A stretch of DNA of 64,000 nt from Garcia nutans (taxonomy: Eukaryota; Streptophyta; Magnoliopsida; Malpighiales; Euphorbiaceae): positions 8,350,501-8,414,500 of the forward strand of contig CANTUV010000022.1 in NCBI GenBank assembly GCA_947685225.1, read 5' to 3'. Numbering within the stretch: position 1 is the first letter of the stretch; each line of letters begins with the position of its first letter. Of the stretch, positions 36,862 to 47,599 are shown one piece after another. The notes below the pieces were generated by a model. It was given only the letters and a program-made list of their open reading frames with translations, had not been told where the DNA came from and ran no database searches. Position numbers and translations under genes: made by a program.

Positions 36862-37421
36862 TTAATGCTAACAACTATGCAGCTTATAATTATTAGATTT
36901 AAGTTATTATGTGATGAAGTGAGAGTGAAAGTATACTATTAGGTCAATAAGATAATAATTTTAAGTAATTTTTGCTTAGAGATAAAAAAGAATACTTAGG
37001 AGATTGTTTAAAGATCTTTACAAATCTTAATGAATTGAATTAATTCTTGTGATAATGAGAGTAAATATAAGAATTAATATCAATATTAGTTTTAGATCTT
37101 TAGAGAGACTAGAACTTAATTTAAGAATATTCGACCAATAATCAAAGAAAAATAGAAGTTGAGTTAACCCTTTAGAAAAATCATAAATAATTAATTAAAG
37201 AAGTTTGACTCTAGTATTTAATTATAAGAGTTAAATTTAATTAGTTTAAGTTTAATTAATTTAGTTTTCTTAAATTTAGAATTAATGACCTTTCCAAATA
37301 ATAAATAATTTAATTGTTTAATACTTGAAATTAATCATTCATTGTGAGATTTATACTCTATTTATCACTATATTACTTGATTATGATACTGTACACTTGT
37401 AGGAGCAGATCTAGCGCAACA

Positions 37422-37665
37422 AATAACAAGCTTTCTTCCCTGCAAAAACTCATTAGTAAAGTAGTTCTTGAAATTTGTTGAAAAATACTCTGGTGCTCTA
37501 ATAACTCTTGAACTAGTAAGAGTTACCCTCCATAGCTTTTCAATATCATCAACAATTATCACATTTAAATCTAAATAAATCACTCGTTTAATGAAAAAAT
37601 AAAGCATGCCACCAACTAATTTCTTGCATAATTTAATGGGTTATTAAGAACTTCTTGCATAAAAC
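37422..37665 (-). pseudogene. GATL-like: GATL fragment, upstream part
   Basis: Minus-strand reading NNPLNYARN, one stop, then KRVIYLDLNVIIVDDIEKLW, SSRVIRAPEY and NFKNYFTNEFLQGRK. It corresponds to the GT8 donor-binding segment of GATL proteins, in which the usual DSD is changed to DLN. It resumes at 33393 after the Athila LTR with only a few codons uncertain. The altered metal-binding motif and the stops agree with loss of function. Confidence 0.9.
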
Positions 37666-38188
37666 CATTAATTTCTTGAAATAGATGGACATTCTTCATA
37701 ATTTTTAATTATATTATATAGCTTCCAAAAATTGCAGAGACAAATCCAAATCCATATCCAATGATGTCTGTGTGTTTAAATATTGAATTGCATTGCTAGG
37801 GAAGAAGAAGAACATAGAAAAAAAAAAAGAATAAGATTAAAATCAAAACTAGTCTCTGAAAAACCATTCTTGAACTAGAAAGAAAGGAGCCATGTGGTAG
37901 GATTTTATATGGGTGAATATATTGGTGTTTCATTAATAGATTGAATATAATTAGGTGAAAGTCCAATACTTATAGGACCTAAACCAAGGACCGTCGCCGC
38001 CGTAGCATGATAATTACCACCAGTGGCACTATCGTAGCACCGTAATCATCACTAGTAGCACCACAATCACTAACAGTAGCACTATTACAGCTACCGCCAA
38101 CACAACCACTAAGGATCTCTGAACATTTCATAATCAATTTTCTATTCCTATAAACTTCATAGTCGCTTTTTTGAATATTATTTTATAG

Positions 38189-38335
38189 GATGATGATTTA
38201 TCCGAGCTTGAATGGTTATCAAATTTTTTGGAGGAATCATTTCCTAGTAAGGACTTGCAAAAGCTTCAATTGGTATCTGGAATTAAAGCTCGACCTGACA
38301 AATAATTAGAGACCCAAAATTTTCAATCAATGAAT
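38189..38335 (+). pseudogene. GATA-like: GATA transcription-factor fragment with intron acceptor
   Basis: After a polypyrimidine stretch and an AG acceptor (38187-38188), the plus strand reads DDDLSELEWLSNFLEESF, then KDLQKLQLVSGIKARPD, then TAA at 38303-38305. This is the conserved region N-terminal to the zinc finger in plant type I GATA factors, where an intron normally ends just before the D-L-x-E-L-E-W-L-S motif. The retained intron border shows capture from genomic DNA, not from mRNA. The zinc finger is absent. It lies just inside the right terminal repeat of Pack-MULE B. Confidence 0.85.
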
Positions 38336-38344
38336 TAGAAAAAT

Positions 38345-38561
38345 TTCCCAAAATGGTGTGTTTTTGTTACTTCAACTCAAGACACCGAACTTGCCAAGTT
38401 AGATGCTATGTAGGTTTGGTAATTTTCCAAAGCTAATCAATGATAGATCTGAAGTAAAAAAAAAATAACTTCTTACACTCATTGACAAAAAAAAAAAAAA
38501 AAAAGAATATGCTTAAATTGAGAAAACACATTCTATCTATGAAATTCTTTAGGGAGTTAGG
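38345..38561 (-). repeat. Pack-MULE B right terminal inverted repeat
   Basis: Inverse of 32862-33060; contains 'ggtaattttccaaagctaa' at 38418-38436 and ends 'agggagttagg' before a poly-T tract. Confidence 0.8.
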
Positions 38562-38830
38562 TTTTTTTTTTTTTTTTCGCATTTCATTCATATTTTACTT
38601 TTATTAAATAAAGACCTTAGGTCCTTGAAAGAATTTAGAAAAGCTAGATGCATATTTTCCCATTATTACAAATGAAACAAAGGCTTGTCGTGATAAGACT
38701 ATTTTTTAATTAATGTAAAAGTAAGTATATTAATTACAAAGAGAAAAGCTTGGAAAATTGGAAAATTAATAAGAATTAGATAATTTAAAAGTTCTTCGTA
38801 TTCTAAAATTTTGGTAGCCAACTTGTAAAA

Positions 38831-39389
38831 GTTTCAAACTCCACTTCATGAAATTTTTTTCTCAAACTCAAGTTGAAGTCCTCTATGTGCTATTTGAAAT
38901 AGGGCAATAAATAGGTCAGCTAACTTTTTATTCATTTGAGTCATTCTAAATAGTTTTGTTACACAAGCCTCAAGCTCAACTCGAATATTGGGCATGAAAT
39001 TATCTCTTTTGTCATGAGAACACCAAGTCTTTAGGTAGTGTTGAGTACCATTTGACTGTTAGCATGTTAATGAGTATGGAAAAAATCTAAGCTTATAATA
39101 GCTTATAAAATTTTTATAATTTGCTAGTTCATCAAACTATTGTAAATTGGGAAATATGTTCTAATGTTGGTTGTCAATCCTTTCCAAAAAATAAGGCGAT
39201 CTATAATATGATATCCTCTTAGCTAAGGGCTCTAGTGGATATCCAATGAATGTCGTTTATGAAATTTTAGCTTGCCTATTAATGGGTGACGAAACCATCA
39301 AATAATAAATTTCTACTCTAAAATATTTTTATTTATAGTGATGAGCACGATTGAATTCATAAAGATTGGTTGTTAATTCATTCCTTTAG
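38831..39389. other. Unassigned DNA
   Basis: No gene or element recognised. Scattered short words only. Confidence 0.4.
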
Positions 39390-40560
39390 AAAGTAAATAT
39401 CAAAATAAAAAAAGAGGGAGGATATTTAACTAAAAACAATTTAATTGAAATATCAAAGAAGCAAAATGAATAAAATTAGAATCCATATGTGATGAGAACC
39501 TAGTCAAGGAATAATTTCAGTAATAATTCATGCAGTTGATCTTTGATGAGAGGATAAATTTCATATACTCATGAATAAACTGGTTATGGCTGTTAACAAG
39601 CTCTAACAACCTATCTCTCCTTTGTTCTTCAAAAACCAAAACAATCTCTTTGATTACTTTCCTAATTAACAAATAACCCTAAACAAGTTCTTAGGATTCA
39701 ATTTGTTAACAACATTAAGATATAGAGAGACAACCAATTCTAGCTAGTATAACTCGCAAGCTGGATTTATTTAAACCAGATTATCTATTCCCATAACATA
39801 GATAAAAAACTTGTCGATAATCAATTATATTATTTGCTATAAATATTAAAACAATCAAATATATAAAAATCTGATATTTTAATTAGTAATGGATTATTTT
39901 TACAATCAAACAATGGTAAAAGAAAAATTAATTCTTCATGCTAAAAGAAAAAAAAAAAGCTATCAAAAATATGAAAAATCTATGGAAAACTAGGATCTAA
40001 AATATCCAGTCCCCCAAATAAGAGTCTTCCCACTCCTTATATAAGAGTCTTCCCTAAATAGGATTCCTAATTAGATTAGGAAAAAGAAATCCTTTTACAA
40101 ATAATTCTTATCTACTAAATAGAGAATTATAGTGAAACTTAACAAAAATATAGCATAAATTGTATATTCCAATATAGGCTAGTTGTATCCATGGAAATTT
40201 CCAATTTAACTTTATTAGGTTCTAAGCTGATAGCACACAACCATGCTTTATCTTCTTTTTGCTTCTAATCTTTTAATCGTTGTGCTTCTGGTCTTCCAAC
40301 TTCTAGGCTTGAACTTTCTCCACTAATGTGAAAACATATAAATTGACTTAAATGTCCACTTTAAGATCATTCCATCTCCAATCTCATTTGCATTTTATAG
40401 AAATAAAACACAATTAAAATGCAATATTAAGCATAAAATAATATCAAAATAAGATGGAATAACTACAAATTATATGGCTATTGTGTGTCCCATAACCTAT
40501 ATTGTCATATCCCTGAACTTATCAAGCGTGGCACTTAAGACCACCAATCACCTATAGAAT
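39390..40560. repeat. Dispersed repeat T1, gypsy-like non-coding
   Basis: Shares a similar succession of motifs with 55800-57000 (T2): 'aaaagaggg' near the left, 'ttagattagg'/'cctaatta' words, a run of 'cttctaatctttt'-like pyrimidine words, and final 'aaaatgcaatattaagcata' type DNA. Style matches long non-coding parts of plant LTR elements in reverse orientation. Ends and class are unresolved. Confidence 0.35.
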
Positions 40561-40575
40561 CCAAAAACCATATTA

Positions 40576-40977
40576 TGTAATATTTGTGATCTCAGATAAA
40601 TTAAAGAAGTATTTGGAGGTATATGAGTTATATATATCTAATATATACCTAGTGTATACATAGGATATATACATATTATTTATATAATGTTTGTTGGTTT
40701 TATGTATATATATATATATTATATACTTGATATATATAATAAAAATATACAGTATACTTAGTGTGTACATATGGCATAAATAATATATATATATATATAT
40801 ATATAAATATGGATATATATATATATTAAATATACATTACATATACATAATATATATATTACATATATATGTAAATAAAAATATATATCAAATATAAGTA
40901 AAATATATATGACATGTACATATACAGGAGATATAATTAATATATACATGAGGTATAAAGTGGTATTGGAAAAGTTG

Positions 40978-41039
<62 letters not shown>

Positions 41040-44000
41040 TAAAGAGAAAGAAAAGTTCAAGGAAGAGATAAATATTAAATATTAAATAATATTTTTATTT
41101 AAGTATTTATGTAAATATGTATGTTTATAAAGGGCAAAATTGGAAATTATTGTAAATAAAAGTTATTTTCTTCTTCATCACCATCAAACCCATAGCCCAT
41201 CTTCACCGTCACCATCTCTTTTCTTTCTTCTTCTTCTTCCATTATCTTTACTTAAAAATCAAAGAACTTTAAGAGATAATCTATAATTTTAGTAGAATTT
41301 AATGATTTTATTTGAGATTCTTAAATAAAATCATTACAAAACCAAGGACAATTGAGAAAGAGAATGAAAAAGCTAATTGAAGAGGTATATGTTTGTACAT
41401 TACATAATTTACTATCTAATGAGTTTTTTCTTAATTTAAATTGCTTATGAAAGATTAGAAATTGATTTAATGGATTAATTTGGGAAAATAGCTGATAATG
41501 AATTAATTAGTAGTAATAAGTGATTAAGGGGTAATTGGTGAAAATAATTAATTATGTTTATAATAATAATTAATTATAGATTAAATTGTGATAATAATCG
41601 ATTATAGATTAATTTCTAAAAATAATGGATTGTGGATTGATTTGTAATAATAAGTGATTATGGATTAAATTGAAATGATATTTGATTATGGATAGTTTGT
41701 GATAATAATTGATTATGAATTGTTACAAAGTTATTAGGATGAGAATATATCGGTTTAAAGATTTATTGTTGAAAGTGAGCTTGTATGATGGAATTATAGT
41801 TTATGGTAGGGTTATGTGAAAATTTGAGTTTTCATATGGGCGCTTATAATTATGATAATGGGTTGATTTAGTGTTGTTTTAATACATATGTTATGATTGT
41901 GTGATTGGAAATTGAATAGGGATAAGCTTGGATGAAGTTAGGGTTATGGCCATGCGGTGTGAAATTAGGATTTTGTATGGAGGTTGAGATTATTGTGGAA
42001 ATGAGTTGTTTTATAGCTATTTTTGTATGTAAGTGATGCGTTTATGGTTAAAAGTTGGAAATGAGTTGAATTAGTTGAAGTTTAGATAAAGTAGTAAGTT
42101 GTGAATTTAGGGTTTTATTAGGATTTTGATGGAAATGATATAAATAATCATAATTTGATGTACATTGAACATGAAAGTGGTTTTAAATAAATAATATTGC
42201 CTGTTGTTGGATTTTTGTGTATATAGGCCAAAGTGGTAAAAGTGATGGAGTTTAGGGTTTTGGCTTGAAAAGAGGTTTGGAGTGACTTGGAAGCTAAGAA
42301 AGGTTAGTACACACTTTAATGAGTTATGTTTAAATTGTATTTGAGTTGGCACAACACATTGTAAATTTGTGAATGTGTTATGCCACTTTGATATTTGTTT
42401 TGATAAGATATACAATATTTTTACCATTTAAAAGTAAGTGAAAAGCATGGTATATAAATGCTAAGCCATTATATTATGTCTAATGCAATTGTGATGTGCA
42501 AAGCATATGAAATGCACATTATATCTAATGTGATTTGAAAATTGTGGTTAATAAATGTAAAATGTGAAAATATGGAGAAACTAGAACAAAAGATAAAATA
42601 TGATTAAAAATGTGAAATATGCTAAAAATGATTTAAAAAGATGAGAATGAACAATATGACAAATAATGAGAAAGAAAAAAAAATGAAAAATGGTAAAATA
42701 TGTGAAAAATATGTAAATTATGAGAAATGAGAAAATGAGATAAAAAGTGTTAAAATGTTGAAATGAGTCACATTGTAAATGTGTCTCATGAATTATGTAC
42801 AGTGATTGTGAAATATGAAATATGGTAATTAAATGAAAATGTGAGAAATTGATAAATGAGACGAAATGTGGAAGTGATCATGAGTGAGTTGATCACTTGA
42901 CAAATATAAAAAAAATAATAATGAAAATGAAATAAAAATATGGATATAAAATGTGAAAACTGAAAAAAAATTCATGACAAAGATGTTGAATAATGTTTGC
43001 GTACTGTATGAACCTTATATTTTAACTAGTTGCCAGAAGATTGCATTTGGTAGTTGGCATGCCATACATGATGGAGTGAGACATTGGGTGTCACAAAAAT
43101 GTTAGTACGCTCATGAGCGTGACACATGAGGTGTCAGAAATATGATTACGCTATGGATGAGGCATTGGGTATCACAGATTTTACTACATCCACTAGCAAG
43201 ACACAGTGGTATCATCATTGATGAAAGAGGCCAAAGCAATGGTTTTGAGGCTAGGTTATTGTATAAGGAATTTGGGCCCAATACATGTGGTTGCTTATGT
43301 TTTGTGTACAAATATGTGTGTGTGTGTTATGAAATTTGATATTTATATATACTTGATGAATTAATAAGTATTATGTGGAAATGTTATTAAATAATTATAT
43401 AAGTCTCAGAATGGTAGATGAACATTAAGTGAATATATAATATAATTAATAATAATAAGTAATTTACAAATCAAGGTATGTATAAGTAGATATATGTTAT
43501 CAAAGTATGTATCACTAAGCTTTCGAGCTTAGCGCAGTAGTGTGTATCGCGCAGGTATTAAAAGTACAGACTAGGGTGTATTGCAATCTGATTGAGATTT
43601 GAAGATGTGGGTGCCACGAGACTAAATTGAAAAAGGTGTTGCATTCATATATTATTTAAGTGATGGGTAATTAGGGTTATGTATAATGAGAACATCATTT
43701 GTATATTAAACTTTTATTTGTAAACATTTTATACATACATATATTATGATGGATAGTGTATTTTAACTATAATTCTTTGGGATGTAAATTAATAAAGTAA
43801 TGCCTTTGATGAAATGATAGATTTTACTTTTGGTTATGTATTTTAAAGATGAGGAGGTTTTGATGAGAAGAAGAATATTGAGAGTGTAATTAATTTTATT
43901 TGCAGGTTGGCTTATTTGCTATATGAGATTTATTAAAATTATAGATAAAACTCTGAAAAATATTTTTCCAAAGATTTTATTATAAAGATTTATTGAATTA

Positions 44001-44173
44001 CTAAATATAAATGTGCTTATTTATTGAATTATTTTTTTAAAGGTATAATTATTTTTGATATCAAGAATATGAGATTTCTACTGTTAATACTGTGTTATTC
44101 TTATACTATATATATATACTTTACACATATGTGATATATGTATTGGATGTATATATGATATAAGGGCATTATA
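40576..44173 (+). mobile_element. Gypsy-type solo LTR, sister of 34279-36861
   Basis: Starts TGTAATATTTGTG and ends AGGGCATTATA (terminal CA changed to TA), with the perfect duplication TATTA at 40571-40575 and 44174-44178. Shared blocks with the LTR at 34279 include the region of 'aagctttcgagcttagcgca' (43515), 'gttgcattcatat' (43637) and 'gaacatcatttgtatattaa' (43689). At 3.6 kb it is longer than its sister, partly through simple-sequence expansion. Confidence 0.85.
40978..41039. repeat. (TAA)n microsatellite
   Basis: About 20 uninterrupted trinucleotide units inside the solo LTR. Confidence 0.95.
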
Positions 44174-44427
44174 TATTAACTCTATATCAACAAGTAAACA
44201 TCTATACCAAGGAACCGAGCTTAAGAAGATCATAATAAACCATAATTCACCTCATCATAAACATTAAACTCACATATCACATATAAAGAAACTTTTATAT
44301 GTACACAAAAATAAGTTTATCCTTATAAAGAAAACTAACATATACCATTTATTACATCCATGGAGCTCTAAGATTATAACAAGCTTTACAATTCATAACA
44401 TTTGATTATATAAAATTCCTAATGCAT

Positions 44428-44600
44428 ACTCCCTCCATCCCAAAATAATAATCCACCTTTCTTTTTGGATGTCCTAGAATAATAGTCTTATTTTCATTTT
44501 TGGAAATAGTTTTCTTTTAACTTTACCATGATACTCTTATATGAATATTCATTTTATAATTAATGTTCCTTACATTTTCTGGATGGTAGAGCACCCAATT
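44428..44600 (+). repeat. Mariner/Stowaway-like terminal fragment
   Basis: TA followed by CTCCCTCCATCCCAAAATAA matches the common plant Tc1/mariner terminal repeat. The opposite end was not found nearby, so this is a truncated or strongly diverged copy. Confidence 0.55.
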
Positions 44601-45196
44601 AAAAAGCTTTAATTATAACAATTTTGAAAAACAATAAATATTTAACCATTTAGTCATTATAAGTTTAATATTTCACTTAATTAATCATATTTAAACCATT
44701 CTATAATCCATTTTTCTTGATATCACAAAATTTTAACTAAACATCAAAAAATACATTCAAAGTTGTAGATTTTAGGCTCCATATAAGGGATAATGAGAAA
44801 GAAAATACTGTAAGGTCATCTCGTGATTTAAATGCTCCACCAAAAGTATATGGATACATTTTAACTGCTCAAGAATACCATATTCTTATTTCTCAAATGC
44901 TGAAAAAATTTGTACCAAAGTACTTTTAGCTTTTGTTTTTATATGTAAATTTCATTTTAGGAATTTATGTTATTAATCCATTCTAAAGTTTATTTAATCA
45001 ATTGATGATCTACTATTAATGGGACAATAAATTTAATGCAAAAAAATAAAATTATAGTACAACAAAAGCTTCATATGATTGAATTAAAATTTCTAGATTG
45101 AACTAAATGCAATTTGGTAGTTGTCCATTTTGATCAATTTGTACTTTTTAAATGAGGAATCTTGTAATTATTCCCTCCGTGATTTTTCATAACCTC
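44601..45196. other. Unassigned DNA
   Basis: A 40-codon open stretch near 44812-44930 (SSRDLNAPPKVYGYIL...) does not match a family I recognise. Otherwise AT-rich. Confidence 0.4.
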
Positions 45197-45540
45197 TGAA
45201 GAACCTCTACTATTAATCCAAAACGTAGATTATTGCAACAAAACTAAGTGTAGATAAATAAAATGAAGAATACTATTTTAAGAAGATGAAGCATTGCTTA
45301 TTGGTCGTCTTTGAATCTTCAGGTGAGGTGCGATAAGCTTTTATAAGAAGAAGATATTTTCATTAGTTGAATTTAGTTAGTTAGTTAGGGATGTTAGCTC
45401 AATTAGTTATATAATTTTATTAATAGAAACTTCTACCACGTGATTAGCTCTTGTATATAGAAGGGTGTAATAAATTTTAGATAAATAGCATAACAAAAGC
45501 AAATTTCTTCATTTTCTTTGAGTTACTCTATTTTTGTTCA
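45197..45540 (+). repeat. 5' LTR of the copia deletion derivative
   Basis: Pairs with 46138-46405: 'tagttagttagggatgttag' occurs at both 45387 and 46318. Ends directly at the primer-binding site. Confidence 0.85.
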
Positions 45541-45698
45541 TGGTATCAAAGCCATGGTTGATGATAATTGATATGATTTTGTTTTATTTTCCCCAATTCC
45601 TATACTTCTAAAGACTTAAATCAATATTACTAATAGTGGAGCTCAAGCTAAAGGTATTGCAACTAAATTAAGAAATCAATCTCATGTTAATCCCTTAT

Positions 45699-46130
45699 AG
45701 TGATGCATACTGGGCTGTTTGTAAGGATGCAACATGCTTTTGTGTTTTTCTTCGGTCAACTATTATTTTATGGAAAACCAAGAAAAACTATAGTTTTTCG
45801 ATCCTCGGCTGAAGCAGAGTATAGAAGTTGAGCGAGTACTGTTTATGAGCTTTAGTGAGTCTCCTATCTCCTTTGTGATTTTTACCCCCCATATATCTTC
45901 CTATTTTCTCTCTGGCGTGATAATCAAGTAGTCTTACACGTCTCTGGTAATCATGTTTTTCATCAATATATAGATTGTCATTTGGTTAGATATAAATTCA
46001 ATGTGGGTTTTGCTCTTTCCTAACATATTTCATCTTCTTTCTAGCTCACAGTCATATTTTTTAATGATTCTATTTGATAACTTCTACTTCAAGTTGGGCT
46101 TGTTGTGCTTACAACTAACTCCAACTTAAA
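45699..46130 (+). pseudogene. Copia RNase H remnant
   Basis: Reads SDAYWAVCKDATCFCVF, then LWKTKK, then after frame changes pieces with SSAEAEYRS near 45810 and a final segment that corresponds to the copia C terminus. The usual SDADWAG has become SDAYWAV, losing one catalytic-region Asp, and stops follow. Confidence 0.8.
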
Positions 46131-46137
46131 GAGGCGA

Positions 46138-46405
46138 TGAAAAACCTCTGTTATTTATCCAAAATGCAGCGTAAAATAATAAAATAACTTATAGAGAGAT
46201 AAAACAAAGCATAGTGTTTTATAGAAATAAGTCACTACGTATTAGTCATCTTTGAATCTTTAGTTGAGGCGCGAAAGCTTTTGTAGAAAGATAATATTTT
46301 CAGTAGCTTAATGTAGTTAGTTAGTTAGGGATGTTAGCTTAATTATTTATATAATTATAAAAATAGAAACTTCTACTACAAGATTAGCTCTTGTATATAA
46401 CAGGG
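46138..46405 (+). repeat. Truncated 3' LTR of the copia deletion derivative
   Basis: Aligns with 45197 onward and breaks off after 'acaggg', where the sequence of the next LTR starts. Confidence 0.8.
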
Positions 46406-47209
46406 TGTTAATATGATATAGGGGTCCGAACATAAGCTACTTTGCTAATCCATATATGAATGCTAATATCTTGAAGAATAATGCTTTTTAATATATCGTG
46501 TGTTTGAAGGTTTGTTTTGCATCATTCCAATTATCCGTGATTATGCTCGACCTAAGGATTGACCAAGCTACACTTGAAGAATGCATGCAATACTCTAATT
46601 ACAAGTTTGAATTCTACAACAAAGTCAATCCTTTACAAGTCCAAGATGACCATATGGGCTAGTTATGTTTGTGGCCCATTTCTAAATTAGTTTGTTAAAC
46701 CCAATTAGAACTATCTTGTTATACGTTTTATATATTTTAGTTATATTTTATTATTATTTTGGAACATTATTTTTGGTTTTAATATTACCTCATGTAATTG
46801 AGCTACTTGTTGTTTAAGGCCCCAAGGTGATTTAGGAGTGACTTAAGCTTCATTAGCATAGCTTATTTTGGGTTAAGGATGATCAAATGTTTGTTTCCAA
46901 ACAAGTTAGATTAGGGCATCCAACAAATAGGCATATAAAACCTATCTTATGAACTTTGTAATAGAAAGTTGTTAATTTTGAATCAAATTTCAAAACTCTT
47001 GTTCTTTTGAGAGGTTTTTTCTTGCACTTGATTCTTGTTGAATCAAATTATTCATAAAGAGTTAATAACTTGAGCAAATCTATACCAAAGTTCTTTTCCA
47101 CATTGTTGGAATTGGGTTAACTGGGAAGAACTTGATTTAGCTTTTCAAAGGGTTAATCCAAGCACAAAGGTATTGGGTCTTAAGGCAAGGTTCTTATGGG
47201 TTCACATCA
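46406..47209 (+). repeat. Probable 5' LTR of a truncated retrotransposon
   Basis: Starts TGTTAATATGATATAGGGG exactly where the preceding LTR breaks off, has a TATAAAA box at 46934-46940, and ends CACATCA three bases before a primer-binding site at 47213-47224. No second LTR was found, so the left border is inferred. Confidence 0.6.
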
Positions 47210-47212
47210 ATT

Positions 47213-47224
47213 TGGTATCAGAGC
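47213..47224 (+). other. Primer-binding site (Met tRNA type)
   Basis: TGGTATCAGAGC, three bases after the LTR end. Confidence 0.85.
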
Positions 47225-47599
47225 AAGGCTCTAAATTAGGTTCCAATTTATCCTACCTATCTATCCTTTGTTAAATTTCACATTTCTTGTTATTTTATGT
47301 TCTTTGTTTCTCCTTATTTTATTATTCGCCTTTGTTTCCTTGGTTAATGTTCTCTTACATGTCCCTCATTTTTTTATTGATTAAAACAAAAAAATTATGA
47401 TCTTATTTCTTCCTATTGTATCTTTGTTGTTTTTGAATAAAAATTTCATTTATTTTCTCCTTGTTGCCATCATCCTTATTTTCCCTAAATTAGTTCAAAG
47501 GTTTGAAAAAACATAAAGTGTGAAATTTATTCTTATTATAAAATCCTTGATATCTTTGAATTATCTTTCCTTAATTTTAAACATTATCCATAAAAGTGT

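Larger units (their letters stand above)
33399..37421 (+). mobile_element. Athila-like solo LTR inside the GATL fragment
   Basis: Begins TGATAAAATC and ends GCGCAACA, with the perfect duplication AATAA at 33394-33398 and 37422-37426. Features typical of Athila LTRs: 'catggccatgtag/cacagccgtgtg' words near 33725-33755, 'ccctaattagggttt' near 34173, and an end with 'actgtacacttg'. Excluding the nested LTR at 34279-36861 it is about 1.4 kb. No internal Athila sequence remains. Confidence 0.85.
32862..38561. mobile_element. Pack-MULE B: Mutator-like element with GATL and GATA-factor fragments
   Basis: Long terminal inverted repeats (32862-about 33060 and about 38345-38561) share exact blocks such as TTAGCTTTGGAAAATTACC (32959; inverse at 38418) and 'cttcagat.tatc'. 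Ends read GCCTAATTCCC and, inverted, CCTAACTCCC. The element sits in a poly-T tract on both sides, so the target duplication is probably a run of T. Repeat S2 (about 53914) shows the corresponding unoccupied site. Without the nested LTRs it is about 1.7 kb. It carries two host-gene fragments and no transposase. Confidence 0.8.
32690..38830. repeat. Dispersed repeat S1, split by Pack-MULE B
   Basis: 32690-32861 and 38562-38830 join into a repeat matching 53660-54240 (S2): 'attgtagaggttgtc' on the left (32780 and 53860), and 'tacaaatga' and 'attacaaagagaaa' type words on the right (38668 and 38735, compare 54054 and 54125). Only the outer parts are S sequence. Confidence 0.6.
45197..46405 (+). 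mobile_element. Copia deletion derivative lacking most of gag-pol
   Basis: 5' LTR 45197-45540 (TGAAGAACCTC...TTTTTGTTCA), then a primer-binding site TGGTATCAAAGCC at 45541, about 150 bp of leader, an RNase H remnant, and a 3' LTR from 46138 (TGAAAAACCTC...). The 3' LTR stops at about 46405, where another LTR begins. Everything between the leader and RNase H is missing, so the copy can only move with proteins supplied by others. Confidence 0.85.

Noticed and set aside
40758..41060. Minus-strand open frame with poly-Ile
   Set aside because: Translation of a (TAA)n microsatellite inside a solo LTR.
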